Source: Parvularcula sp964219355
GTDB lineage: Bacteria; Pseudomonadota; Alphaproteobacteria; Caulobacterales; Parvularculaceae
Length of the DNA: 64,000 bases
Assembly: GCA_964219355.1 (NCBI GenBank)
Contig: CAXPOZ010000001.1
Coordinates: 62,001-126,000, forward strand
Reading direction: 5' to 3'
Part shown: in pieces, positions 1 to 9,313 of the stretch
Layout: every line of letters starts with the position of its first letter
Position numbering within the stretch: the first letter of the stretch is position 1
The notes under the pieces: generated by a model
Databases searched by the model: none
Told to the model about the DNA's origin: nothing
Seen by the model: the letters and a program-made list of their open reading frames with translations, nothing else
Made by a program: the position numbers and the translations under genes

Positions 1-1068
1 GATGAGGCCAATAGCGGCGAGTGAGCTGACACTCACGGCCAGCCAGTGCCTTTGGAAATATTTGCCAAAGCGGTAGAGCCGGCCGCCGCCCCGAGCGTCG
101 ACGGAGTGGCCTGAAAGGAAATTCTCGACATCCTCGAAAAGGGCAAGGACGGATCGATATCGGTCGGCCGGGTCGGCCCGGGTCGCTTTGGCGATGATCG
201 CAGACACATCCTGAGGGATGGTCAGCTCACCGAGCACCGCAGCGAGGAGCTTGCCCAGAGAATAGACGTCCGAAAGAGTGTTGGTCGGCGCTCCCTCCAT
301 GCGTTCGGGCGCAGCAAAGCCTGGAGTGTATGTGCGCGAGTCAATCGCCTTCTGGGCCGCCGATGCCACGTCGTCTTCAAGCACCTGCGGTTTGGCAATC
401 CCGAAATCGATCAGTTTGACGGCACCGTCCTTGGTGACGAGCACATTCGTCGGGGTGATATCGCGGTGGATAATGAGGTTCTGATGAGCGTGCTCGACCG
501 CCGAGCAAACCTCGCAGAACACCTCCAGCCGCGCTTCGAGGGAGAGGTCCTTTTTCCTGACCCACTCGCTGATCGGAATTCCATCGACATACTCCATGAC
601 GATGTAAGGCGATCCATCCGTCAGTGTACCGCCATCGAAAAGTCGTGCGATATTTGGGTGGTTGAGGCTCGCCAGGATCTGACGCTCGGTTTCGAAGCGG
701 CCGATCAGAACATCGCTCAGTACGCCTGGGCGAATGATCTTGACGGCAACTTTATGATCGAAGTCACCGGCGTCGCGTTCGGCGATGTAGACAGCCCCCA
801 TGCCGCCGCGGCCGATAAGGTCGGTGATCCGATATTGGCCGGCGCGTTCGGGCGAAACTTCGTCTTCAAGCGCATCCCGAGCGCCACCGGTACGCAAGGC
901 CATGCTCATCGATGCTTCGGTCTTCAGGAGTTTGAGTACCCTCGTCAGAAGCGCGGGATCAGATGAGTACCGCGTTTTCGCCCAGCTCTCTCGGTCTGCC
1001 TCCGGCTTGTCGAAGGCTTCTTCGAGGGCCTTCATCGCCTCGATCTCTAGTTCCCGATTGTCTGCCAC
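1..1068 (-). CDS. Eukaryotic-type Ser/Thr protein kinase (partial, C-terminus off the window)
   Basis: The protein reads from a GTG start at 1068 and runs off the left edge after 356 codons. It carries a complete kinase catalytic core: a glycine-rich loop (GRGGMGAVY, about residue 84), the ATP-binding lysine in VAVK (K110), the catalytic loop HRD (201-203) and DFG (221-223). A hydrophobic stretch starts at about residue 342 (WLAVSVSSLAAIGLI), so it is probably a membrane-anchored PknB-like kinase with an unseen periplasmic or sensor part. The start is supported by GGAGG placed 8 bases upstream, inside the end of the sigma-factor gene; the two genes are one base apart and surely cotranscribed. 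The likely role is phosphorylation of the adjacent sigma factor (inference from the known ECF-sigma/kinase pairs). Confidence 0.93.
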   Translation of the reverse strand, partial: MADNRELEIEAMKALEEAFDKPEADRESWAKTRYSSDPALLTRVLKLLKTEASMSMALRTGGARDALEDEVSPERAGQYRITDLIGRGGMGAVYIAERDAGDFDHKVAVKIIRPGVLSDVLIGRFETERQILASLNHPNIARLFDGGTLTDGSPYIVMEYVDGIPISEWVRKKDLSLEARLEVFCEVCSAVEHAHQNLIIHRDITPTNVLVTKDGAVKLIDFGIAKPQVLEDDVASAAQKAIDSRTYTPGFAAPERMEGAPTNTLSDVYSLGKLLAAVLGELTIPQDVSAIIAKATRADPADRYRSVLALFEDVENFLSGHSVDARGGGRLYRFGKYFQRHWLAVSVSSLAAIGLI

Positions 1069-1069
1069 C

Positions 1070-1624
1070 TTACGGTCCTCCCATGGCGTCGAGGAGCCAG
1101 GTCCGCGCGATTTGCCATTGGCGTTTGACAGTGGATTCAGACGTCCCCAGAACTTCGCCGATCTCGGCCGGCGTCAGACCGCCAAAAAACCGCAGTTCTA
1201 CGATCTTGGCCTTTTCCTCATCGATGGCCTGAAGTCGGATGAGCGCCGTTTCAAGTTCTTCGAGATCGAGGCGCTGCTGTCCGCCCTCGAAGCGGGTCAA
1301 CAGCGTCACCTTTTCATGGGAACGCTTTTCGGACTTCTTCTTGCGGGCATGGTCGATCAGGATCCGGCGCATAGCGCGAGCCGAGAGCGCGAGGAAATGG
1401 CTTCGGTCAGCCCAGTCGATGCTGTCCATCTCCATCAGTCGCATGGCCGCCTCGTTAACGAGGTCTTCCGTCGCCAGAGAATTATTGCTCTCCCGGCGCA
1501 GGAGGGCGGCGGATACTTGTCGTAGCTCGCCGTAGAGCCGGTCGAACAGCTGGTCGCGAGCACCAATATCGCCGCGGCGCCAGTCTCCGAGCAGCATTCT
1601 GGTCTGCTGCATGTCCGTATTCAT
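1070..1624 (-). CDS. ECF-family RNA polymerase sigma factor paired with a kinase
   Basis: A 184-residue sigma factor with region 2 (LATEDLVNEAAMRL to about residue 95) and region 4 with a helix-turn-helix (LTPAEIGEVLGTSESTVKRQ, near the C-terminus). It would direct RNA polymerase to a small regulon. The start at 1624 is chosen because GGAGG lies 9 bases before it; an upstream in-frame start would add 16 residues without a comparable site. No anti-sigma gene is visible and the downstream gene is a Ser/Thr kinase. That resembles the ECF43 (EcfP/PknT) arrangement, in which a kinase activates the sigma factor. Thr52 and Ser49 lie where other ECFs carry the acidic DAED patch, so they are candidate phosphosites (inference). 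Confidence 0.9.
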   Translation of the reverse strand: MNTDMQQTRMLLGDWRRGDIGARDQLFDRLYGELRQVSAALLRRESNNSLATEDLVNEAAMRLMEMDSIDWADRSHFLALSARAMRRILIDHARKKKSEKRSHEKVTLLTRFEGGQQRLDLEELETALIRLQAIDEEKAKIVELRFFGGLTPAEIGEVLGTSESTVKRQWQIARTWLLDAMGGP

Positions 1625-2161
1625 CGCATTCGACCTCCGGCTGACTGAAGATTGGCGCTGTTGTGGCAGCAAGGCGGGTGATCAGTTTCGATCAAACCTA
1701 GATAGAGACGGGGGCGATGGAAAGCGGCGTTCACGCTCGATATTTGTTTCAGGCGATTTTGGTCATTCCGTTTGGGTATGGCCCCTGAACCATCTTCAAG
1801 GCATTCCGCCAACAATCCCTGTCGTGTCTTCATCTCGAATGACAGATATGACCCGTCCCCTTTGAACGCAGCCATGTTGAGTGAAAGAATGACTTTTCCA
1901 ACGAAGAAGACAGATGGGCGCGAATATCTACATCCTTGATGTTTTCGATCTTGTAGAACTGGTTCTCTGCCATCATCCCCCCGGCCCCAGTTTTATGTCT
2001 CACAAGTCCTTACCGCGAAGGTTTCACGGGGAAGTGCAGCCCCTCTCCGTCACCCATTTTGCAAGCCTTCGCTCTGGGCTTTGAGGAACGGACTCGAATA
2101 TCTGTCAGGGGCATTATCTGGGGGCACTACATCGGCCTCTGAATTGCGATGCCCACAAATG

Positions 2162-2377
2162 TACCCCCAATTATCTAGGCTTACCTAGCATGCCCCCGGA
2201 CCGCGCCGGACAACACACTTGCTAATTACCTTGTTTTTATTGAGTTTTTGGATTTTCGGGAGGGTCTCAAACCCTGAAATGGTGCCAGAAGAGGACTCGC
2301 ACTCACGAAATAACCCAATGTTTTCAATATATAAATGACAGTGTGGTTTTTGACGATACCCCCAAATATACCCCCAA
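2162..2377. repeat. TACCCCCAA heptamer cluster, left end of the island
   Basis: Direct copies of TACCCCCAA lie at 2162, 2357 and 2369; the last two are 12 bp apart. The same motif occurs in direct and inverted orientation at the right end beside the integrase gene. Short repeats flanking both att sites of a tyrosine-integrase element are what arm-type integrase binding sites look like; that role is an inference. Confidence 0.5.
2190..2299 (+). repeat. Left attachment-like direct repeat (degenerate tRNA-Leu 3' end)
   Basis: This 110-bp stretch matches 20311-20422 in direct orientation. Identical blocks include 25 bp at 2231-2255 and 17 bp at 2259-2275. The last 20 bases resemble the 3' end of the tRNA-Leu gene, with one C missing in the acceptor-stem part, so this copy could not form a tRNA. 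It is the expected far-end att site of an element integrated at that tRNA. Unusually, the match continues about 90 bp beyond the tRNA end into downstream sequence. Confidence 0.75.
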
Positions 2378-2458
2378 TTTCTGTGACTTTCAGGGTTCGA
2401 GTCCCAAAAAACTTCATTCCCCCCAAATCATTGCCCCTAGGATCTTGCGTATTCGATC

Positions 2459-5400
2459 TTACGCTGTGGGGCGGTGTCGCACTTTGCGAACAGCTTCGAT
2501 CACACCCTTCTTTACATAGCTACCTATAAGCACTTCAATTTCGTCGCCTTCCTCAGCGCCGAGAACAGCTTGTGCGATCGGCTCATGCTCCGCAATCATC
2601 CCATTATCGGGGTCGGTGGCTTCAGGCGTGATTGTAAACTGTAGGGACTTAGCCGGCTGCCCAACGTAGCTTACACGCACCGTATCTCCCACTTCGACAG
2701 CGGCATCAGACAAGAGACGTCCTGCCGACGCAGCCGCATCAGAAGACACGCCCGGTTGGAAGAAAGTCCGTTGAGTGGGGGCGTCATCATCCTCTTGAGT
2801 AGCAACAGGCGTCTCGTCCGAACCAAACTCCATATCGATTGCAAGTTTGTCGGTACCCGTCGAGTGTCTCCCCGCGACATCTGGCTGCTCGGAAACGCGT
2901 TCTGGATGTTTCGCTTTCAGCTCGGCCAAGCGGTCCTGAATGACCTGACGGAGACGTTCCGTTTCTGCACGTGGATCATTAAACCAGTCCGTCGACCAGA
3001 TGCGATGAAAACGCCACCCTAGCCTTTCCAAAACCTCTTGACGAAGCCGGTCTCGGTCCCGAGCCGATTTACATGAGTGATAGGTGGCTCCATCACATTC
3101 AACACCAAGAATGAAACCATAAGGCCATTCTGGGTGTTTTACGCCGATATCAATTCGATAACCGCGGGCGCCAACCTGTGGGACCGGCTCACATCCCATC
3201 GCCTTCAGTTGCTGAATGACAAAGTCTTCGAAGTCGGAATCTGTTTCCGCGTGAATGTGATCTGCGGTTTCAAGAACACCGGATGCAGAATATTCGAGCC
3301 ACCTCTTCAGCATATACGAACCAGGGTTGCCATCTTCCGTGGCACGGATGTCGCTAGCCCGCATTGAAGAGAAGGTGACGATCTGTTTTTTTGCCCGAGA
3401 GAACAAGACATTAAGGCGCCGTTTCCCTGCAACTCCGTTGATAGGGCCGAATCTCTGCGCTACAGGACCGCCGTCCTTCTCAGGGCCATAGACTGTTCCT
3501 ATAAAGATGACATCCCGCTCATCACCTTGTACATTTTCTAGATTCTTGATGAAGAACTTCTCTAGACCATCCTCGCGAGTATTCCAGTCCTCAACATATT
3601 GTGCAGCCACTTCGTCTCGATCCAAGGCATGATTAAACTCTTCTTCAATCAAGTCCCGCTGCTTTTTGTTCAACGTCACGACACCTAGTGATCGTTCTGG
3701 ATGCGAGCGCATGAACTGGAGTACGGCGTCGACAATTGTCTTGGCTTCTATCGGATTCACCCCGGTTCTATAGCGGCCTTTAACCGGTATGAGCTTGATC
3801 CCCATATCTGGACGCTCTTCGTCTGATGACGGAAAGATCACCAGACTATCGTCGTAAACAAGCTCATTCGAGAAGCGTATCAGATTGGAGTGTTGAGACC
3901 GATAGTGCCATTTAAGGCGGCGCGCTGGCCGCAACTTGGCGTTGGCAATCTCTAAAATCGATTCCTGTTCGACGGTGGCGCCGTCATCATCTTCATCATC
4001 ATCTGCGACCATCTTCTGGAAGAAATTGCTGGGCGGTAACTGATTCACATCCCCCACAACTATCGCCTGCCCACATCGCGCGAGGGCGCCAATCGCATCT
4101 TCAGGTTTCATCTGCGAGGCTTCGTCGATGATACAGAGGTCGAAACGCAGCTTATGGGCGGGTAGATATTGCGCCACGGCAAGAGGAGACATCATCCAGC
4201 ACGGTTTGAGTTCCTGTAAGGCCCGACCCGCGCGCGAGGTGAGGTCCCTTACGGAAATGAAGCGTTTCTGCTTGCCCACCTCGTTCTCGATCAATGAGAG
4301 TTCAGACCATGTTGACTTTCGCCCACGACCATTTCCCGTTGGAGGATCTGCACTCACCGCCGCTTGCGCACGCAAAAGTCGACGTGAGAGAGAAAGGATC
4401 TGTTTATCTAACGTCGCAAGCTTCATCCTCTTGGCATTCAAGTCAGTACCCGGAAACTTATTCAAAAGATGTCCATGCTCTGTCATGAGGTGTCCGGCCA
4501 TGGCACGATAGATTGATGCAGGCAGAATATCTGCCAGTTTCTGCGTTGTGTGTGATAAATCTTGAGGAACCCAGCCGAGACCGAAAGCTGTGAGGCGTTG
4601 ATATGCCGTATAAAGACGAGAATAACACCGAATACCTATTTCATCAGCCGCCGCGTCTCTGAAAAAGGAAGAGATGACAGACGGTTGATAATTGCGGATT
4701 ACCTCAGAGAAGTCTTTCCCAGACCGTTCATTGAGTGAGGCAACTAAGGTTTCCGCCTGTTTCGTGGTTTCGTGGATGGCGCCAATGAGATGATGAAGAT
4801 CAGCCTCGGTCCCATCGATCAAAGAGGTGATCACAGCCCGCTGATGGTTTTCGGTCTGCTGGGCAAGGCCGAAGACTGAAAAGGCGATCCCAGCAGACCT
4901 GACATTGGTGTCCGCTCCACGAAAATCGTCGCCGAAAAAGTCGCAACCGGGTTGGTACTTGTCAAGCTGAGGTCCCTTTTCGTGCATAAATGAAAGTTGC
5001 TCTAAGAGTGAGCGGAGATGTTTTAGCGTCACTACCTCTGGGCGATTAAACTTCTTTGCAACCATTCGCATAAGGTCGGCACTGGCTTTTAAGAGGTCTC
5101 GACGTCCTTCCTTTTGGTTCAGTCGAGGGGCAAGGTCTGAAGTATATTTTAGGTCAGAGTGATCTTCCAGAAATGTCAGCCCCCACACGAGTTCTCGATC
5201 GCCAGACAATAGGAAGTTTCTGATTGGCCGGCTGGAAGCAGCACCAAATGCCTGATCAATATGCTGAAGATAGGTTGCAAGATTATCAAAGTTCTCAAAG
5301 TCGGTGTCGATCCGACGATAATTCAGACCAAAGAGTTCATCTGAAATAGTCCCCTCTATCAGTGTCTTATATCCGCTTTTCCAATCCATGATGCGACGTA

Positions 5401-7975
5401 GGAGCTTTGCCCCATCATGCGTACTGATTGATTTCTTCTTGGAAATGGTTCTCAGACGCTTCTTGGCTTGTCGGTAAGCTCCAGATAAAAATGAAAACAC
5501 GCCAGCACTTTCGAGAATGTCTGCCATCCGTCGAAGACTTCCATCATCTTCGTCCGGAATATTGGCTATGAGCTCGATATCAGCCTTCTCAGACTGAAGA
5601 GTTCGTCCGAGCTGTGAACGGTATCGAAGTTGTGAAAGCGCTTCTGGAGCTGTGTTCTTTTCATTTCTTAGAAGCAGAGAATCTCGGCCTGCTTTCTTCG
5701 CGTACTTTCCCGCGATACAAAGGCGACTAAACGGAGTATCCGCTAATTCCGGATGTTGGTCTAGGACCGGTTCGAGAACTTCCTGCATCTGCGTTAAACT
5801 GAAGATTTCGTCTTCGATCTCGTCGAGGCCGGCCAATATGTCATCAGTATCAAGAGTAGAAGTTTCAGTCTTCTCACAACAAGAAATCAGCTCACCGATT
5901 TCTCTACGCAGTGATTCATCAACCGGAGTGGTGAGTGACTGGGATACCTCATGTGCAGCTCCCTGATATGTCAAACAGTCCGAAACAAACTGAGCAAGGT
6001 CGGTTGGAGTATCCAGTTCCTGTATCTTCTTGAGGTATGGACGTGAAAAATCTGGGTACTTATTTTTAATATCGTTCAACAACGACGTTAAGGAAAAGAG
6101 TTCCCTCAGCGGAGTTTCCCTGTTGATCTCAAAATTTTCGAGTTTCGCTCTGTATTCTTTGGTTCTCTCGAACGCATCCGCTACGTCGTTTGACAGGCGA
6201 AGTATTTGGTCCAGTTCTATGCTGTCTGCACGCTGTGGCTTTATACCGGCCCAATGATGTCGACATTCCGACCGATCTTCAATAGCCTGATCGATGGACT
6301 TTGCTGCCTCGGAAATCTGATTCAAAGTCACTGCGCTGAGACGTGATGGTTCTGAAACAGGCGCATTCGTGAAGATATCAGGTTGATTCCTAAGAATCTC
6401 ATTCGCTTTCACGGCTTTTCCGAGAACGTCGTAAACCGTCAATCCTGTCTCGCCGAATGGCTGAGAGACAATGTCCACATACGAATTGAGGTCGCTGCGT
6501 ACCTGACGATACTCTTCGATCTTGGATTCAATCTCCTGTGGGGCACGAGGGGTTTCCATGGCCATGCGATCACGAAGAGCTGAAATCACCTGTTGACGTG
6601 AAGACTTCTCGGCAAGAAGGGGAAGTAGAAATTCTCCCAAACCAAGAGACTCAAGGCGGGCTTTTACCACTTCGAGGGCGGCTGATTTCTCTGCCACGAA
6701 CAAGACTGTTTTACCTGACGAGATCGCTGCCGCAATGGCATTCACAATTGTCTGGGATTTGCCCGTTCCCGGCGGGCCTTCAACAGCGAGAGATTTATTA
6801 TCGGCCAGATCGACCAACACGCTTAGCTGCGAGGAGTCGGCCTCAGTTATGAGGCAGGGAACCTTCTGTTCAATTTCGGGGGCCTCGACATCATACTCGT
6901 CACCGAAGGGCGAAGCGCCGACTGATGCCTCTATTCCCCCAAGCAGTTGTTGAACGATTGGCGCACTGAAGTGTGGATTCTTGCTAGGATCAAGATCGTG
7001 ATACATGGCCATTCTCGCGGAAGGGAAAACACCAAACACGACCTGCCGACGGACCCGCCACTCAACATTTCGAGGTTTCAGTTCAGCGATTTCAGCGAGA
7101 TACTCCTCAACCGAGCCGCCCTGAAAGGGAGGAAGATCAACAGCATGATCCGTCTTTAGCATTTCTGCCAAGACAAGATTTGTTTCGCAGGGCTCGCCTA
7201 GCCCTTTGACCCAATATTCTGGTCCCTCCGGTGTCTTGCGCTTCTCAATGGCCACGGGTGTGAGCACCAAAGGTGCCATGGATGATTTCTGCTCATTCTT
7301 CGGTCTCCATTCGAGATATCCAAAGGCAGCATGAAGAACATTAATCCCAGTTTCCTGAATCCACGAATTGCACTTTGAAATAAGGGAATTGAGCTTTCGC
7401 TCTAATTGGTCAGGCAACAGAAGTGTTTGAATTGCATCATCAGTATGCCTTCCATCTTCATGCTCTTCATCAGGCGACGGGAGGTCATAGTTCGGTGAGA
7501 CATTATGGAGCTTAGCATGCTGGACGAGAGATATGTCGCCAGTGGTCTGTCGGGGGGGCATCTCCAATTTCTCACGCACGCGATCCTTTAGCGCGCGTTC
7601 TGCAATCCTAATTTTTTCCTCGGAGTCGATATCGTGGTCGGATATCCCTTCTAGGTCGGCCAGATAGACGTCGTCAGTCACCCGAGCTTCTGCCAGCGCG
7701 CCTAGAAACTCTTCCGTGTCTTCATCTGGAGGATCGGTTTCGAGCGGGGGCAGAGGGTCAAAACGCATCTCCTCCTGATTCTTCAGCGCAAATTCAAGAA
7801 CATCCGGCAACTCGTCGACCACCCGGATATAGGAGGTTGAGCGAGGCGTCAGCGTCGTGGAAATAAGAGGGTTCTTACGCGTCAGGTCGAGTAGACGCGG
7901 ACGGAGCCTCTCAATCCGCTCTTTGACCCAGTCATCAAGGCTCTCTTCTTCTGGTGGTGTCGCTGCTTCAGCCAT
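2459..7975 (-). CDS. Giant DUF4011-type SF1 helicase with Vsr-like nuclease and Gre-like tail
   Basis: A protein of 1838 residues. The N-terminal ~350 residues fit the DUF4011 region (start ERLRPRLLDLTRKNPLI). An SF1 helicase of the COG1112 type follows: Walker A GPPGTGKS at 400-407, Walker B IIDEAS near 1285, GDVNQLPP near 1305, and the motif VLFSRAKKQ near 1525. Residues about 1590-1665 look like a Vsr/DUF559-type nuclease (YRIDIGV, GVECDGATYH, ARDRDRLRQ, GWRFHRIWSTDWF). The last ~80 residues (VEVGDTVRVSYVG to the end) resemble the GreA/GreB C-terminal domain. The DUF4011-helicase-Vsr layout is the one described for the single-gene antiphage system Hhe (from memory). It lies 129 bp downstream of the methylase/helicase operon on the same strand and may have its own promoter. 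Function in this host is inferred. Confidence 0.85.
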   Translation of the reverse strand: MAEAATPPEEESLDDWVKERIERLRPRLLDLTRKNPLISTTLTPRSTSYIRVVDELPDVLEFALKNQEEMRFDPLPPLETDPPDEDTEEFLGALAEARVTDDVYLADLEGISDHDIDSEEKIRIAERALKDRVREKLEMPPRQTTGDISLVQHAKLHNVSPNYDLPSPDEEHEDGRHTDDAIQTLLLPDQLERKLNSLISKCNSWIQETGINVLHAAFGYLEWRPKNEQKSSMAPLVLTPVAIEKRKTPEGPEYWVKGLGEPCETNLVLAEMLKTDHAVDLPPFQGGSVEEYLAEIAELKPRNVEWRVRRQVVFGVFPSARMAMYHDLDPSKNPHFSAPIVQQLLGGIEASVGASPFGDEYDVEAPEIEQKVPCLITEADSSQLSVLVDLADNKSLAVEGPPGTGKSQTIVNAIAAAISSGKTVLFVAEKSAALEVVKARLESLGLGEFLLPLLAEKSSRQQVISALRDRMAMETPRAPQEIESKIEEYRQVRSDLNSYVDIVSQPFGETGLTVYDVLGKAVKANEILRNQPDIFTNAPVSEPSRLSAVTLNQISEAAKSIDQAIEDRSECRHHWAGIKPQRADSIELDQILRLSNDVADAFERTKEYRAKLENFEINRETPLRELFSLTSLLNDIKNKYPDFSRPYLKKIQELDTPTDLAQFVSDCLTYQGAAHEVSQSLTTPVDESLRREIGELISCCEKTETSTLDTDDILAGLDEIEDEIFSLTQMQEVLEPVLDQHPELADTPFSRLCIAGKYAKKAGRDSLLLRNEKNTAPEALSQLRYRSQLGRTLQSEKADIELIANIPDEDDGSLRRMADILESAGVFSFLSGAYRQAKKRLRTISKKKSISTHDGAKLLRRIMDWKSGYKTLIEGTISDELFGLNYRRIDTDFENFDNLATYLQHIDQAFGAASSRPIRNFLLSGDRELVWGLTFLEDHSDLKYTSDLAPRLNQKEGRRDLLKASADLMRMVAKKFNRPEVVTLKHLRSLLEQLSFMHEKGPQLDKYQPGCDFFGDDFRGADTNVRSAGIAFSVFGLAQQTENHQRAVITSLIDGTEADLHHLIGAIHETTKQAETLVASLNERSGKDFSEVIRNYQPSVISSFFRDAAADEIGIRCYSRLYTAYQRLTAFGLGWVPQDLSHTTQKLADILPASIYRAMAGHLMTEHGHLLNKFPGTDLNAKRMKLATLDKQILSLSRRLLRAQAAVSADPPTGNGRGRKSTWSELSLIENEVGKQKRFISVRDLTSRAGRALQELKPCWMMSPLAVAQYLPAHKLRFDLCIIDEASQMKPEDAIGALARCGQAIVVGDVNQLPPSNFFQKMVADDDEDDDGATVEQESILEIANAKLRPARRLKWHYRSQHSNLIRFSNELVYDDSLVIFPSSDEERPDMGIKLIPVKGRYRTGVNPIEAKTIVDAVLQFMRSHPERSLGVVTLNKKQRDLIEEEFNHALDRDEVAAQYVEDWNTREDGLEKFFIKNLENVQGDERDVIFIGTVYGPEKDGGPVAQRFGPINGVAGKRRLNVLFSRAKKQIVTFSSMRASDIRATEDGNPGSYMLKRWLEYSASGVLETADHIHAETDSDFEDFVIQQLKAMGCEPVPQVGARGYRIDIGVKHPEWPYGFILGVECDGATYHSCKSARDRDRLRQEVLERLGWRFHRIWSTDWFNDPRAETERLRQVIQDRLAELKAKHPERVSEQPDVAGRHSTGTDKLAIDMEFGSDETPVATQEDDDAPTQRTFFQPGVSSDAAASAGRLLSDAAVEVGDTVRVSYVGQPAKSLQFTITPEATDPDNGMIAEHEPIAQAVLGAEEGDEIEVLIGSYVKKGVIEAVRKVRHRPTA

Positions 7976-8104
7976 TTGCCCCCCCTAAAAGGCTAAAAAG
8001 TGCTCCGCTTGCTATCATCAGACTCTAGAGCGAGAATAGTTGCATATTCAAACTCTTGATTCAGCTAAGCCTTGCCTGAGTCATCTATACAGTGGCATGC
8101 GACT

Positions 8105-9313
8105 TTAATTAGAGCCCGCGTTTCCTACAAACTGAGCAGTATCTGGATTATATCTTACGTGTCTAATGGATCCGTCCTTGATCCGTTCGACTGCCTCATC
8201 GATTGCCTGAAGGGGCACAAGAAACCACTCACGGGGATGAACCGGCTTCCCAAAGCGGTCCTTAATTTCAATGTCCCAGCGTGCGGGAGCGAAAATTTTG
8301 TGAAGTAAATTCTCTAGCTTGGTGCGGTTGATATTGTGCAGCTTGTATGTCGCGACCACCTCGACATCTGCGAGCAAGTAGGTGGATTGATCGGCAGCCC
8401 CAGCAATTCGTTTGCTGACACCTCCACCTGTTACACCGATTTTGTGCAGGACCTCTCGATTCTTGTCGATTTCAGGATGATCAGACTGGCTTCTCAGGAC
8501 GTAGATCGTGCCTGTCTCCAAATCGTCATCCTCTCGCTCATCTGAGAAGAGCGGTCCCGCGTTCGGCTCAGAGATTCGCCGGCTGGTATCGTCCTTATAG
8601 AGTGCTCTTTGTAAAGATCGCTGAAGAAGATTGCTTTCAGTGCCGTTGGAATAGATGATCCGCAATCGAGCATCAGACTCTCCGTTTGGAGCTTCTATCT
8701 CCTCGCCCATCTCCGCGACGTAGAGGGTCTGCCCGCCGAGAATAAAATACTCACCCTCTTTAATGTCGGTTTTCAGGAACCCGGCTCCCTTCCTGATAAC
8801 GCGCGTGATCCGGACACTCGAATCGAGTTCTCGCTTCACCTGATCAAAAAGCGGTTTGAATTTTTTGAAGTCTTCACATTTCTCCCGGTTGGCGATTTCC
8901 TCCGCCGCTTTTTTTTCCGAGCTGGAGCGGACGTGTTTCAGTTCAGAAATATCAGATGTCGAAGCTTCGATGCCGAGTTCCGCCAGTAATTCATCGTCAT
9001 CAAGCTCCTCCTCATCGTCACTTGAAGACTCAATGCGGAGGATGCCTTGGTGGTCGATGGTCACAAGGAGCGTTTGCGCCTCCTCCAGCTTTCGGAGCTG
9101 GTCCAGCCGGACGGCATAGATCCGCTCGAAAATATCATTGTCCTCGCCATGCCGTGGAGGACGCCCATGCTCATCCACAAATCGTTGGATTTCCTCAAAG
9201 CCCGCAATAATGCGTTCCTCGCGAGGAGTGAGCTTCGCTGCCTTCTTCTTCTCGACGTCAACACCGAGTTCAGCCAGCAAGGCGTCATCTTCGTCCGTAA
9301 ACTCCTTAGCCAT
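8105..9313 (-). CDS. GIY-YIG (T5orf172-like) nuclease with duplicated N-terminal motif
   Basis: A 402-residue protein, last gene of the overlapping operon. The C-terminal domain (about 265-385) has the T5orf172/MUG113 form of the GIY-YIG fold: GTIYVLRS, HKIGVTGGG, SKRI, a glutamate in KLENLLHKIF, and HPREWFLV. The N-terminal part holds two copies of a short acidic motif, DDALLAELGVD near the start and DDELLAELGIE about 110 residues later. It also has a segment (EHGRPPRHGEDNDIFERI) like the end of the adjacent helicase. The chosen ATG has AAGG about nine bases upstream; a second ATG three codons earlier is possible. The start overlaps the helicase stop by 8 bp, so translation is coupled. It is likely the DNA-cutting partner of the helicase (inference). 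Confidence 0.8.
   Translation of the reverse strand: MAKEFTDEDDALLAELGVDVEKKKAAKLTPREERIIAGFEEIQRFVDEHGRPPRHGEDNDIFERIYAVRLDQLRKLEEAQTLLVTIDHQGILRIESSSDDEEELDDDELLAELGIEASTSDISELKHVRSSSEKKAAEEIANREKCEDFKKFKPLFDQVKRELDSSVRITRVIRKGAGFLKTDIKEGEYFILGGQTLYVAEMGEEIEAPNGESDARLRIIYSNGTESNLLQRSLQRALYKDDTSRRISEPNAGPLFSDEREDDDLETGTIYVLRSQSDHPEIDKNREVLHKIGVTGGGVSKRIAGAADQSTYLLADVEVVATYKLHNINRTKLENLLHKIFAPARWDIEIKDRFGKPVHPREWFLVPLQAIDEAVERIKDGSIRHVRYNPDTAQFVGNAGSN

Larger units (their letters stand above)
1625..2458. other. Gene-free stretch holding the left end of the island
   Basis: No open frame here has convincing family features or a ribosome site. Its left part (1625-2160) is featureless to me apart from being the upstream region of the sigma gene. 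Its right part holds TACCCCC heptamers and the left copy of the island repeat described separately. Confidence 0.6.

Noticed and set aside
1621..1875. 84-codon open frame in the region upstream of the sigma gene
   Set aside because: No family features, no ribosome site, and it overlaps the sigma-gene start region.
2394..2405. GGTTCGAGTCCC on the plus strand, like a tRNA T arm
   Set aside because: No acceptor, D or anticodon arms can be built around it; at most a decayed tRNA fragment.
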